64,000 nucleotides of DNA from Agarivorans sp. Alg241-V36. GTDB taxonomy: Bacteria; Pseudomonadota; Gammaproteobacteria; Enterobacterales; Celerinatantimonadaceae. The position numbers were made by a program, and so were the translations under genes. Numbering within the stretch: position 1 is the stretch's first letter; the number at the start of each line of letters is the position of its first letter. Location of the stretch: positions 70,379-134,378 of the forward strand of contig NZ_UNRE01000011.1 of assembly GCF_900537085.1 (NCBI RefSeq), in the 5' to 3' direction. Below the pieces are notes generated by a model that saw only the letters and a program-made list of their open reading frames with translations, was not told the DNA's origin and made no database searches. Below, in pieces: positions 22,348 to 30,663 of this stretch.

Positions 22348-23400
22348 ATGACTCAAGCACTCCGCCACGATTGGACCGTACAGGAAGTAAACGATTTGTT
22401 TGCTTTACCGTTTAACGATTTGTTGTTTCAGGCTCAATGCGCTCATCGCGCTAATTTTGACCCGAATCAAGTACAGGTTTCCACCTTGTTGTCGATTAAA
22501 ACTGGTGCCTGTCCAGAGGATTGTAAGTATTGCCCGCAAAGTGCTCACCATAAAACCGACCTTAAAACAGAGCGTTTGTTAGAAGTTGAACACGTGCTAA
22601 CTGAAGCTAAAAAAGCTAAGGCTAATGGCTCAACCCGTTTTTGTATGGGAGCGGCTTGGAAAAACCCTAAACAACGCGATATGCCGTACTTGGTTAAGAT
22701 GGTCGAAGGCGTTAAAGAAATGGGTATGGAAACCTGTATGACTTTGGGCATGCTTGAGAAGCAGCAAGCCGAAGAACTGGCAGTTGCCGGTTTAGATTAT
22801 TACAACCATAACCTTGATACCTCGCGCGAGTATTACCAAGAAATTATTACTACACGTACTTACGACCAACGCTTAGACACCTTAGATAACGTGCGCTCAG
22901 CAGGTATGAAGGTGTGCTCTGGCGGTATTATGGGCATGGGTGAAACCGCAACAGATAGAAGTGGCTTGTTGGTTCAACTGGCTAATCTTCCACGTCACCC
23001 TGAAAGTGTGCCGATTAACATGCTAGTTAAAGTGAAGGGCACTTTACTAGAAGGTGTTGATGATATGGATCAGTTTGAGTTCATTCGATGTATTGCGGTA
23101 GCTCGAATCATGATGCCGCGCTCTCACGTGCGTCTATCTGCTGGTCGTGAAGAAATGAATGAACAAGTTCAAGCGCTTTGTTTTATGGCGGGTGCAAACT
23201 CTATATTTTATGGATGTAAGCTCTTAACAACGCCTAACCCTGATGAAAACCAAGACATGCAGTTGTTTAAAAAGCTCGGGATCCGCCCAGAGCCAGCAGC
23301 GCTTAAAAATGGCACTGAAGAACAAGAAGAAGACCTCTACAAAACCTTAGTTAAACAACAGCAGAAGAATAGCCCATCTCAGTTTTATGACGCTTCATAA
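22348..23400 (+). CDS. bioB: Biotin synthase
   Basis: Radical-SAM enzyme inserting sulfur into dethiobiotin. The 350 residues carry the [11 protein letters not shown] cluster (CxxxCxxC) for the 4Fe-4S centre. The conserved [23 protein letters not shown] and [12 protein letters not shown] segments are also present. First gene of the bioBFCD operon; bioF starts immediately after its stop. Confidence 0.98.
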   Translation: MTQALRHDWTVQEVNDLFALPFNDLLFQAQCAHRANFDPNQVQVSTLLSIKTGACPEDCKYCPQSAHHKTDLKTERLLEVEHVLTEAKKAKANGSTRFCMGAAWKNPKQRDMPYLVKMVEGVKEMGMETCMTLGMLEKQQAEELAVAGLDYYNHNLDTSREYYQEIITTRTYDQRLDTLDNVRSAGMKVCSGGIMGMGETATDRSGLLVQLANLPRHPESVPINMLVKVKGTLLEGVDDMDQFEFIRCIAVARIMMPRSHVRLSAGREEMNEQVQALCFMAGANSIFYGCKLLTTPNPDENQDMQLFKKLGIRPEPAALKNGTEEQEEDLYKTLVKQQQKNSPSQFYDAS

Positions 23401-24576
23401 ATGGCCTTTGAATTTGTTAAAGAACAAGTAGAGCAACGCAAGCAACAGCAGTTGTTTCGTCAGAGGCGTTGCCAATCGAGCGCTCAAGGTCGTTTGATTG
23501 ACATTGAAGAGCAACGCTTTGTTAATTTTTCAAGTAACGATTACCTTGGTTTATCTCACCATGCCAAAGTAATTGAAGCCTGGAAAAAAGGTGCTGAGCG
23601 TTACGGTGTGGGAAGTGGTGGTTCGCCACTGGTTACTGGATTTCAACAAGCCCATTATGAGCTTGAAGAAACGCTATGTGATTGGCAGGGGCGAGAAGGG
23701 GCTTTGTTGTTTAATAGCGGTTTCTCCGCTAACCAAAGCGTGGTCAAGGCTTTGCTCTCCAAAAATGATGTATTAATCCAAGATAAACTTAATCATGCAT
23801 CTTTAATGGAAGCAGGCGTGTTGTGTGATGCCAGCTTCATGCGTTTTAAGCATAACTCTGTGCCGCAACTGGCTAAAAAGTTAGCTAGCCAAAATAGAGC
23901 TAACTGCTTGGTGATCACCGAAGGTGTATTTAGCATGGACGGTGATCAAGCGCCATTAAAGGCTATCAGCGATCTATGTAAACAACACAAGTCGTGGTTA
24001 ATGGTAGATGACGCCCACGGAGTGGGGTGTTTAGGAGAACAAGGCGCTGGTTCGTTAAATCACCAAGGCCTTAGTCCCGATGATGTGCAGATCCAGATGA
24101 TAACCTTTGGCAAAGCTTTGGGGGTTTCCGGTGCAGCCATTCTGTGTGACCAAGAGCTTAAAGACTACCTTATTAACTTTGATAAAAGCTATGTTTACTC
24201 CACTGCAATGCCGGCTGCACAAGCTTGCGCTATCACAGAATCTATTAAGGTGCTGCAAAGAGAGCCTGAACTACAACAAAAGCTAGTAAGTAATATAACG
24301 TTGTTTAAAGGCTTAGCTAAGGAAAACGGTATAGCGCTCACTGATTCTAATACAGCTATACAACCGATAATTGTTGGTCAGGCTGAAAAAGCCTTGCTAA
24401 TGGCTCAATCCCTGCAAAACAAGGGCTTTTGGGTATCGGGTATTCGGCCACCAACGGTACCAGCGAACACTGCTCGGTTGCGGGTTACCTTAAGTAGCCA
24501 TCATCAAGAACAAGATATTGTTGGTCTTATAAAAGCCATTTCTGAAGTAAACAAAGATAACTATGATCATCGATAA
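23401..24576 (+). CDS. bioF: 8-amino-7-oxononanoate synthase
   Basis: PLP-dependent condensation of pimeloyl-thioester with alanine to KAPA. The 391 residues show FSSNDYLGLSHH, GSGGSPLVTG, DDAHGVGCLG and the PLP lysine in FGKALGVSGAA. Its ATG follows the bioB stop with no intervening base, and its last 14 bp overlap bioC, so translation is coupled on both sides. Confidence 0.97.
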   Translation: MAFEFVKEQVEQRKQQQLFRQRRCQSSAQGRLIDIEEQRFVNFSSNDYLGLSHHAKVIEAWKKGAERYGVGSGGSPLVTGFQQAHYELEETLCDWQGREGALLFNSGFSANQSVVKALLSKNDVLIQDKLNHASLMEAGVLCDASFMRFKHNSVPQLAKKLASQNRANCLVITEGVFSMDGDQAPLKAISDLCKQHKSWLMVDDAHGVGCLGEQGAGSLNHQGLSPDDVQIQMITFGKALGVSGAAILCDQELKDYLINFDKSYVYSTAMPAAQACAITESIKVLQREPELQQKLVSNITLFKGLAKENGIALTDSNTAIQPIIVGQAEKALLMAQSLQNKGFWVSGIRPPTVPANTARLRVTLSSHHQEQDIVGLIKAISEVNKDNYDHR

Positions 24577-25339
24577 ACAGCAGGTTGCTCGTCATTTTTC
24601 CAAAGCTGCTGACTCATATAATGACTACGCCGAACTACAACGCAACATCGGCCACCAACTGCTGAGCTACTTGCCAGCTCAAGACTATTCGTTGGCTGTC
24701 GATTTGGGCTGTGGAACTGGATACTTTGCTACAGCCCTAAAAGCTCAAGTGGATAAGGTAATTGCTTTAGACCTGTCTTTAGCTATGGCAAACAAAGCTA
24801 AGCATTCTGCCAAACCATTTGCTGCAATGGTGAGTGATGCAGAGCAGCTAGCACTAGCAGATAGCAGCGTTGACTTGGTCTATTCAAGCTTGGCTTTACA
24901 ATGGTGTAACGACCTTACTATAGCCTTGAGGGAAATTAAACGCGTGCTTAAGCCTAATGGCATTTTGTTATTTTCTACCCTTAATCAAGGCACTTTATTT
25001 GAGCTAGAAGATGCCTGGGCAGATGTAGACAAGCATCGTCATGTAAATCGATTTCTTACCAATGCAGAGATTGAAGAAGCTGCCAATAATGCGGGTTTTG
25101 CCGATACCGAGTTTTATCAGGAAAAACGAACACTTTGGTATGAGCATGCCTTTCTGTTGTTAGCTGACTTAAAAGGAATTGGCGCTAATTATGTAGTTGG
25201 CGGTGAACCTAAGGCCACAAATCGCAGTCAACTTAAAACCATGGCTAAAAACTACAAGGCTAAATACAGTTCGGCAGATAAAAACAACTGCATTAGTGCA
25301 ACATATAAGGTGAGCTACGGAGTATTAATCAATGCTTAA
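24563..25339 (+). CDS. bioC: Malonyl-[ACP] O-methyltransferase
   Basis: SAM-dependent methyltransferase that caps malonyl-ACP so fatty-acid synthesis can build the pimeloyl chain. The 258 residues have motif I VDLGCGTGYFA, a motif II-like region DLVYSSLALQWCND and LKPNGILLFST. An N-terminal VARHFSKAADSYNDYAELQ is typical of BioC. It overlaps bioF by 14 bp and bioD by 8 bp. Confidence 0.96.
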   Translation: MIIDKQQVARHFSKAADSYNDYAELQRNIGHQLLSYLPAQDYSLAVDLGCGTGYFATALKAQVDKVIALDLSLAMANKAKHSAKPFAAMVSDAEQLALADSSVDLVYSSLALQWCNDLTIALREIKRVLKPNGILLFSTLNQGTLFELEDAWADVDKHRHVNRFLTNAEIEEAANNAGFADTEFYQEKRTLWYEHAFLLLADLKGIGANYVVGGEPKATNRSQLKTMAKNYKAKYSSADKNNCISATYKVSYGVLINA

Positions 25340-26021
25340 GTCCATTTTTGTCACCGGTACAGATACCGAAGTGGGTAAAACAGTAGTGAGTTGTGGCTTG
25401 GTGAAAGCCTTGCAAGGCAAATTTTCTATCGTTAATGGATATAAACCAATAGCAGCAGGAACAGAAATTTTTGCTTTAGGTGAAGGCAATGAAGACGCCT
25501 TCGCGCTGATGGGTGTAAATTCCAGTGAACTTAGCTATTCAGACGTTAATCCCGTCATGTTAAAACATGCCATTGCCCCCCACATAGCTGCAAATATAGA
25601 AAACACGCCTGTTAATACTGAGCTAATGACCAGTGGCTTACAAAACCTCTCCAGTAAATCTGACTTCGTTGTTGTTGAAGGAGCAGGGGGGTGGCATGTT
25701 CCTCTTAATGATAGTGGATTGATGATGTCTAACTGGGTTGCAGAACAACAAATTCCAGTCGTATTAGTTGTTGGCGTTAAGTTGGGATGTCTTAACCATG
25801 CCTTGCTTACAGTTGAAGCTATAAAAGCCAGTGGTTGTAAGTTGGTGGCTTGGGTTGCTAATAATTTAAATGAAACTTCAGATATATCAAAACTGAATAT
25901 CCGCTATTTGCAAGCTGCCATTGAAGCGCCTTGTATTGCTGAACTTCCCTATAACACCAGCCTTGATGCGGATTTGGCGGCTGAATGTTTTGAACTTGAT
26001 GCGCTAATCAGCAAAATCTAA
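25332..26021 (+). CDS. bioD: Dethiobiotin synthetase
   Basis: ATP-dependent ring closure of diaminopelargonate with CO2. The 229 residues start with the P-loop GTDTEVGKTVVSCG and include VEGAGGWHVPLND, the second conserved nucleotide-contact region. Last gene of the bio operon. No clear terminator is seen between it and htpX, 90 bp downstream, so read-through is possible. Confidence 0.96.
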   Translation: MLKSIFVTGTDTEVGKTVVSCGLVKALQGKFSIVNGYKPIAAGTEIFALGEGNEDAFALMGVNSSELSYSDVNPVMLKHAIAPHIAANIENTPVNTELMTSGLQNLSSKSDFVVVEGAGGWHVPLNDSGLMMSNWVAEQQIPVVLVVGVKLGCLNHALLTVEAIKASGCKLVAWVANNLNETSDISKLNIRYLQAAIEAPCIAELPYNTSLDADLAAECFELDALISKI

Positions 26022-26111
26022 AACCTTCGCCAGGTTCAAGCCATTGAAATTTGTGAGCTATACCCCATATATTAAGGTAGTTGGGTTATTCCATCATAAT
26101 TGAGGAAGACG

Positions 26112-26984
26112 ATGAAACGTATATTGTTGTTTTTGGGCACTAACTTAGCGGTAGTTTTGGTGCTTGGCATAGTGATGAACATAGTGTTCTCTGCTCTGGG
26201 AATTTCAACCCAAAGCATGGGCGGTTTATTGATATTCTGTGCCATATTCGGCTTCGGTGGCTCTATCATTTCTTTGCTTATTTCCAAATGGATGGCAAAA
26301 CGATCTACCGGCGCTCAAGTTATTACTACTCCAAGAAACCAAACCGAAGCTTGGCTAGTTGATACTGTTGCTCGACAAGCTAAAGCAGCGGGCATTGGTA
26401 TGCCCGAGGTTGCCATTTACAATGCCCCAGATATGAATGCTTTTGCTACTGGAGCTAAGCGAGATGACGCCTTAGTCGCGGTAAGTACCGGACTGTTGGA
26501 TAGCATGAGCCGTGATGAAGTGGAAGCGGTACTCGCCCATGAAGTTAGTCATATTGCCAATGGCGACATGGTTACTCTTACCTTAATTCAGGGTGTAGTG
26601 AATACCTTTGTAATGTTCCTTGCTCGCATTATTGCAAACGTTATTAGTTCAGCAATGAGCAACAATAACGAAAACGGTCAAGGTATGGGCACCTTTGCTT
26701 ATATAGCTACCGTGTTTGTGCTAGAAATGGTATTTGGCATTCTTGCGAGTATTATCGTCATGTGGTTTTCGCGTCAGCGCGAATACCGAGCAGATGAAGG
26801 TTCTGCCAAGCTAGTGGGCAAAGACAAGATGATTAATGCTCTGCAACGTTTAAGTGGAAGTAGGGAGCCAGAAATGGAGGGCTCTATGATGGCCTTTGGC
26901 ATTAACGGTAAGCGCGCCATGAGCGAGCTGTTTTTAAGCCACCCACCTCTTGAAAAGCGCATTGCCGCCTTGCGAGCGCGTTAA
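26112..26984 (+). CDS. htpX: Heat-shock membrane metalloprotease HtpX
   Basis: Zinc endopeptidase of the inner membrane (M48B) in membrane-protein quality control. The 290 residues have two N-terminal membrane segments (residues 5-27 and about 36-56) and the [11 protein letters not shown] catalytic motif near residue 140. Two more hydrophobic stretches follow, with the zinc ligand region in [18 protein letters not shown] chose the ATG at 26112, which has GAGGAAG 4 nt upstream; an in-frame TTG at 26100 is part of that ribosome site. Confidence 0.96.
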   Translation: MKRILLFLGTNLAVVLVLGIVMNIVFSALGISTQSMGGLLIFCAIFGFGGSIISLLISKWMAKRSTGAQVITTPRNQTEAWLVDTVARQAKAAGIGMPEVAIYNAPDMNAFATGAKRDDALVAVSTGLLDSMSRDEVEAVLAHEVSHIANGDMVTLTLIQGVVNTFVMFLARIIANVISSAMSNNNENGQGMGTFAYIATVFVLEMVFGILASIIVMWFSRQREYRADEGSAKLVGKDKMINALQRLSGSREPEMEGSMMAFGINGKRAMSELFLSHPPLEKRIAALRAR

Positions 26985-27013
26985 GCTCGGCAAATAGACC
27001 AAAAACTTTAATA

Positions 27014-27040
27014 AAAGTGCCGTTTCGTCGGCACTTTTTT
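27014..27040 (+). terminator. Terminator after htpX
   Basis: The stem aaagtgccg/cggcacttt has a 6-nt loop and runs into six T. Confidence 0.92.
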
Positions 27041-27192
27041 GATCTTGCGCTTAATTTTTGAGCGTAAACTTTTAAGTTTGTAATATCCTCTTAATTTTTT
27101 AAACTGTTTGCTTTCCTTTTGCGCCCGGCACAAGCAGAATGGTTAGCTAGTTTTAGTTGTATACTCAGGAAGAGTTAAGAACTATCAGGGAT

Positions 27193-28170
27193 ATGAAATT
27201 TACCTTTTTATCAATCAAACTAAGTAAGATTGGGTTACTGTTTCTTTTAAGTAGTTTCTTACTTGCATGCCAAAGCCAAACTCAAGCTCTTCGTGTAGCT
27301 GTGTCTCCTTGGTTGGGCTTTGAACCTATATTCCTGTCTAAGCAGCTTTCCTTCGAAGGCTCGAATACTTACACCGTTAATGAGCTCACTACCCCCAGCC
27401 ATGTAATGCATGCACTTAAAAGTGGTCAAGTGGATGCTGGTTTCCTTAGTCTTACCGAAACAATCAGTTTATTAGCAGAGCGAGTTGATCTAACGGTTGT
27501 CGCAGTAATTGACCGCAGTGTTGGCGGCGATGCTTTGGTTACACGTCAAGACATCAACAGTATTGAACAATTAAAGGGCGAGCGTATTGGCTACGAGAGC
27601 CTATCGGTAGCCTCGCTGGTGATGGACGATTGGCTACAAGATACCAAGGTTAATGCAGATGATTTTGTTCTAGTCGAAGCCAAACTGGATGAGCAACTAG
27701 CGCTATTTCGTAAAGGCGAAATTAGCGCGGTGATGACCTCGGGTCCAATTCAAAGCCGTTTGGTAGATAACTTATCTGCCAACGTATTGTATAAAAGTGC
27801 TGCGCAAGGCCAGCCTTATTACCGAGTGATGGTGGTCAGAACTGAAGTGCTGCAAAAAAAGCGAAATAGCATTTCGCAATTATTGAAAAACTTTTATAAA
27901 GCAAACACTTGGTTAGAAGAGCATTCGCGAGAAGGTTACAAATTAATTGCTAAACGAACCCAACTCTACAGTAAAGAGGTTCGTCAAGCGTATGGAAATA
28001 TTCAAATGCTTAATGCTCAGCAGAGCATTGCACTTTTCTCTGGTAATTTTATTTTAGGACTTGCGCAAGAAAAAGCGCAACGTATGGCTGAGTTGGAATT
28101 GATCCACCGGGCTCCTGATTTGTCGCGACGTTTTACCAGCGAGTGGTTATTGGAGTTAAACGGTGTATAG
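27193..28170 (+). CDS. Periplasmic substrate-binding lipoprotein (NMT1/SsuA-like)
   Basis: The 325 residues have a lipoprotein signal ending in the lipobox LLAC (cysteine near residue 26). A type II periplasmic binding fold follows: VAVSPWLGFEPIFLSKQL, HALKSGQVDAGFLSLTE, then LKGERIGYESLSVAS and KGEISAVMTSG. This is the ThiY/SsuA/nitrate-type branch. I chose the ATG at 27193 (CAGGGAT upstream) because the upstream TTG extension would spoil the signal peptide. No ABC permease or ATPase is nearby. Instead its last 8 bp overlap a GGDEF-EAL gene, so it probably senses a ligand for that protein. Ligand unknown. Confidence 0.85.
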   Translation: MKFTFLSIKLSKIGLLFLLSSFLLACQSQTQALRVAVSPWLGFEPIFLSKQLSFEGSNTYTVNELTTPSHVMHALKSGQVDAGFLSLTETISLLAERVDLTVVAVIDRSVGGDALVTRQDINSIEQLKGERIGYESLSVASLVMDDWLQDTKVNADDFVLVEAKLDEQLALFRKGEISAVMTSGPIQSRLVDNLSANVLYKSAAQGQPYYRVMVVRTEVLQKKRNSISQLLKNFYKANTWLEEHSREGYKLIAKRTQLYSKEVRQAYGNIQMLNAQQSIALFSGNFILGLAQEKAQRMAELELIHRAPDLSRRFTSEWLLELNGV

Positions 28171-30649
28171 GTTTAAGCGGATTTCATTGAGTGTAGTAAT
28201 ACCTATTTTAGCCTTGGTATTATTAGTTATTGCTCAGAGTTTATTGTTGTTAGGCACGCTGCATGAGCAACGCACTAAGATGGCAGAACATGCTAGCCAA
28301 CGTTTGTTGCATATTGGCTATCAATTACAACAAAGCCTTTCCGACAGCTTGTCTCGTCATCAATGGGATATAGCGGAACGCCAACTAACCTTAGTGGCTT
28401 TAAATCAACAACTAGATTCACTGCAAGTTATCGATCCTCAGGGCTTGGTCCAAATATCTAACAAACGCGCAGAAAAGAGTTTGTTTGCTGCTGATAACGC
28501 CAACTACTTCAATACCGAGTTATTTAACCAGGTTAAAACCAAACGCTCTCCAGTATCTCAAGTTTTACCAGAGCATTGGCAAGTGAACCTTTATCTTCCT
28601 TTAGATATGGGACCGAGAGAAGACAGCCTGCGCAGAGCTGAGCAAGGTGCAATATTTGTTAGTTATAACCTGCAAAATACTTGGCTAGTTAAGCGCCAAA
28701 TGATTATTGATGAAGCGATAAAAACCTTCATTTATATGTCGGTGGCTATGTTATTGCTGGTATTAATGCTTAACCGGCTTTTAGTAGCGCCAATCAACAA
28801 GCTAGCGGGGCGTACTAAGCAAATTCAAACTCATCGCAACGCCAATATTGTGGCAAAAAGCCAAGGCGAGATTGGAGCCTTAGAGCATGCCATTGGTAAG
28901 ATGGCCAGTGGCATTCATAGTAGTTTTGCTCAACTGCAGCGTAGTGAGCAGCGTTGGCAGTTTGCCTTAAGTGGCTCTGGAGATGGTATTTGGGATTGGA
29001 ACCTAATAACCAACTCTGTGTATTACTCGCCGCAATGGAAAGCCATGCTGGGTTATAAAGATAGCGAAATAGGTGAAAAGATTGAAGAGTGGGAGTCTAG
29101 GATCCATCCTGAAGACTTAGACAAAACCCTCAATGAATTGCGTAAGCATCTTAAAAAGAAAAATAAAGTGTACGAGTCGATGCACCGTGTTAAGCATAAA
29201 GACGGCCACTACCTGTGGGTATTGTCTCGTGGCATGGTAGTGGAGCGCAGCGAGCGTGGTTTGCCTTCTCGAGTGATTAGCACCCAGACAAATATATCGG
29301 AAGTTCGTTCTGCTCAAGAGTTAGTGCGTTTTCAGTCTTCTCATGACGACATTACACGTTTGTCTAATCGTAGAAAGCTGCTTGAGAACTTAGATCTAGA
29401 AATTGAAAGAGGGCGCAAGTCTAATAAAATTGGCGCGCTTATCTATCTCGATATTGACCACTTTAAAAATGTTAACGATATGCTTGGTCATGCCGCGGGT
29501 GACTTACTGCTGCGATTAATTGCTCACCGTCTTAGAGAGGGACGAACTAGTGCCGAAACTGTTGCCCGTCTTGGTGGTGACGAGTTTGCTCTGTTAGTGC
29601 CTAATCTATCTAGCGACCGTGAAGAAGCTAAGCAACTTGCCGCTAATATGGCTGAGCATTTAGGCCGTGTTATTCACAAAGAGTTTGTGATCAAGGGTAA
29701 TCAGATATCTTTGAACCTCACCACCGGTGTTGCGCTGTTTCCTAATCACGATAACAATGCCACTGAGATTTTACGCCAAGCTGATATCGCGCTTTACCAC
29801 GGTAAAGATAATGAACGCTCAAGTGTTCATGTTTTCTCTGACCAAATGGCCGATGAGATCCAAGAGCGTCACCAACTAACCAAGATGATGAGAGAAGCGC
29901 TCGAAAACGAAGATATGGTGGCGTACTTCCAACCTCGTTATAACGATAACTTTGAGATGGTTGGAGCCGAAACCCTATTGCGTTGGTTTGATACTAAACT
30001 TGGTTGGATTTCACCTGGTCGCTTTATTCCTTTAGCAGAAGAAACAGGTTTAATCCTTACAATTGGTCAATGGGTAATGCGAAGTGCCTGCGAGACCTTA
30101 AAAACTTGGGAAGAGCGCGGCTTACCAGAAAACTTTAAAACTTTGTCGATTAACGTAAGCCCTAACCAGTTCCACCGCGATTCCTTTGTCCAAGAGACCT
30201 TGGCTACCATTCAAGAAGCGGGCTGTGACCCTAAACTTATTGAGTTAGAGATTACCGAAGGCGTGTTGGTAGATAACGTTCAAGATACTGTGGAAAAAAT
30301 CCAAGCCTTAAGGGACATCGGTGTTCGCTTCTCAGTAGATGATTTCGGTACAGGTTATTCATCGCTGGCTTACTTAAACAAGTTACCGATTAACTGTTTG
30401 AAGATTGATAAGTCTTTTGTGAGCGAATTACAAAGTGGTGGTAGCGAATGTGCAATTATTACCACCATTATCTCTATGGCAGAGAACTTAGATTTAGAAG
30501 TTATTGCTGAAGGTGTAGAGACAGAATACCAATTAGAGTTTTTGAAATACCGTCGTTGTACTGTGTATCAAGGCTTCTATTTTAGTGAAGCGCTAGAGCC
30601 TGAAATCTTTGAAGAACGTTTGTTCATTGGTCAGGCTGAGACAGCCTGA
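28163..30649 (+). CDS. Membrane PAS-GGDEF-EAL protein (c-di-GMP turnover)
   Basis: The 828 residues comprise TM1 (about 9-31), a periplasmic region of about 150 residues, TM2 (about 183-203), a HAMP-like linker, a PAS domain (about 262-385, WDWNLITNSVYYSPQW), GGDEF and EAL. The cyclase signature GGDEF is intact at 471-475, but the RxxD inhibitory-site position reads TSAE. The EAL motif is ETL, with the catalytic glutamate E603 kept. NVSPNQ, EITEG, DDFGTGYSSL, KIDKSF and EGVET are all present, so phosphodiesterase activity is likely and cyclase activity possible. It is translationally coupled to the binding lipoprotein. Confidence 0.92.
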   Translation: MYRFKRISLSVVIPILALVLLVIAQSLLLLGTLHEQRTKMAEHASQRLLHIGYQLQQSLSDSLSRHQWDIAERQLTLVALNQQLDSLQVIDPQGLVQISNKRAEKSLFAADNANYFNTELFNQVKTKRSPVSQVLPEHWQVNLYLPLDMGPREDSLRRAEQGAIFVSYNLQNTWLVKRQMIIDEAIKTFIYMSVAMLLLVLMLNRLLVAPINKLAGRTKQIQTHRNANIVAKSQGEIGALEHAIGKMASGIHSSFAQLQRSEQRWQFALSGSGDGIWDWNLITNSVYYSPQWKAMLGYKDSEIGEKIEEWESRIHPEDLDKTLNELRKHLKKKNKVYESMHRVKHKDGHYLWVLSRGMVVERSERGLPSRVISTQTNISEVRSAQELVRFQSSHDDITRLSNRRKLLENLDLEIERGRKSNKIGALIYLDIDHFKNVNDMLGHAAGDLLLRLIAHRLREGRTSAETVARLGGDEFALLVPNLSSDREEAKQLAANMAEHLGRVIHKEFVIKGNQISLNLTTGVALFPNHDNNATEILRQADIALYHGKDNERSSVHVFSDQMADEIQERHQLTKMMREALENEDMVAYFQPRYNDNFEMVGAETLLRWFDTKLGWISPGRFIPLAEETGLILTIGQWVMRSACETLKTWEERGLPENFKTLSINVSPNQFHRDSFVQETLATIQEAGCDPKLIELEITEGVLVDNVQDTVEKIQALRDIGVRFSVDDFGTGYSSLAYLNKLPINCLKIDKSFVSELQSGGSECAIITTIISMAENLDLEVIAEGVETEYQLEFLKYRRCTVYQGFYFSEALEPEIFEERLFIGQAETA

Positions 30650-30656
30650 CCAATGA
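30624..30656. repeat. Perfect 15-bp inverted repeat at the end of the GGDEF-EAL gene
   Basis: Arms 30624-30638 and 30642-30656 are exact complements around a 3-nt loop. It spans the last codons and stop (30647-30649) of the gene and precedes the convergent gene's stop by 7 bp. There is no T-run on either side. It is possibly a 3' stabilising or bidirectional termination element. Confidence 0.7.
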
Positions 30657-30663
30657 CGTTTAC

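Noticed and set aside
26100-26111. TTG start for htpX 12 nt upstream of the chosen ATG
   Set aside because: The TTG is part of the ribosome binding region and the homologous N-terminus begins at the ATG.
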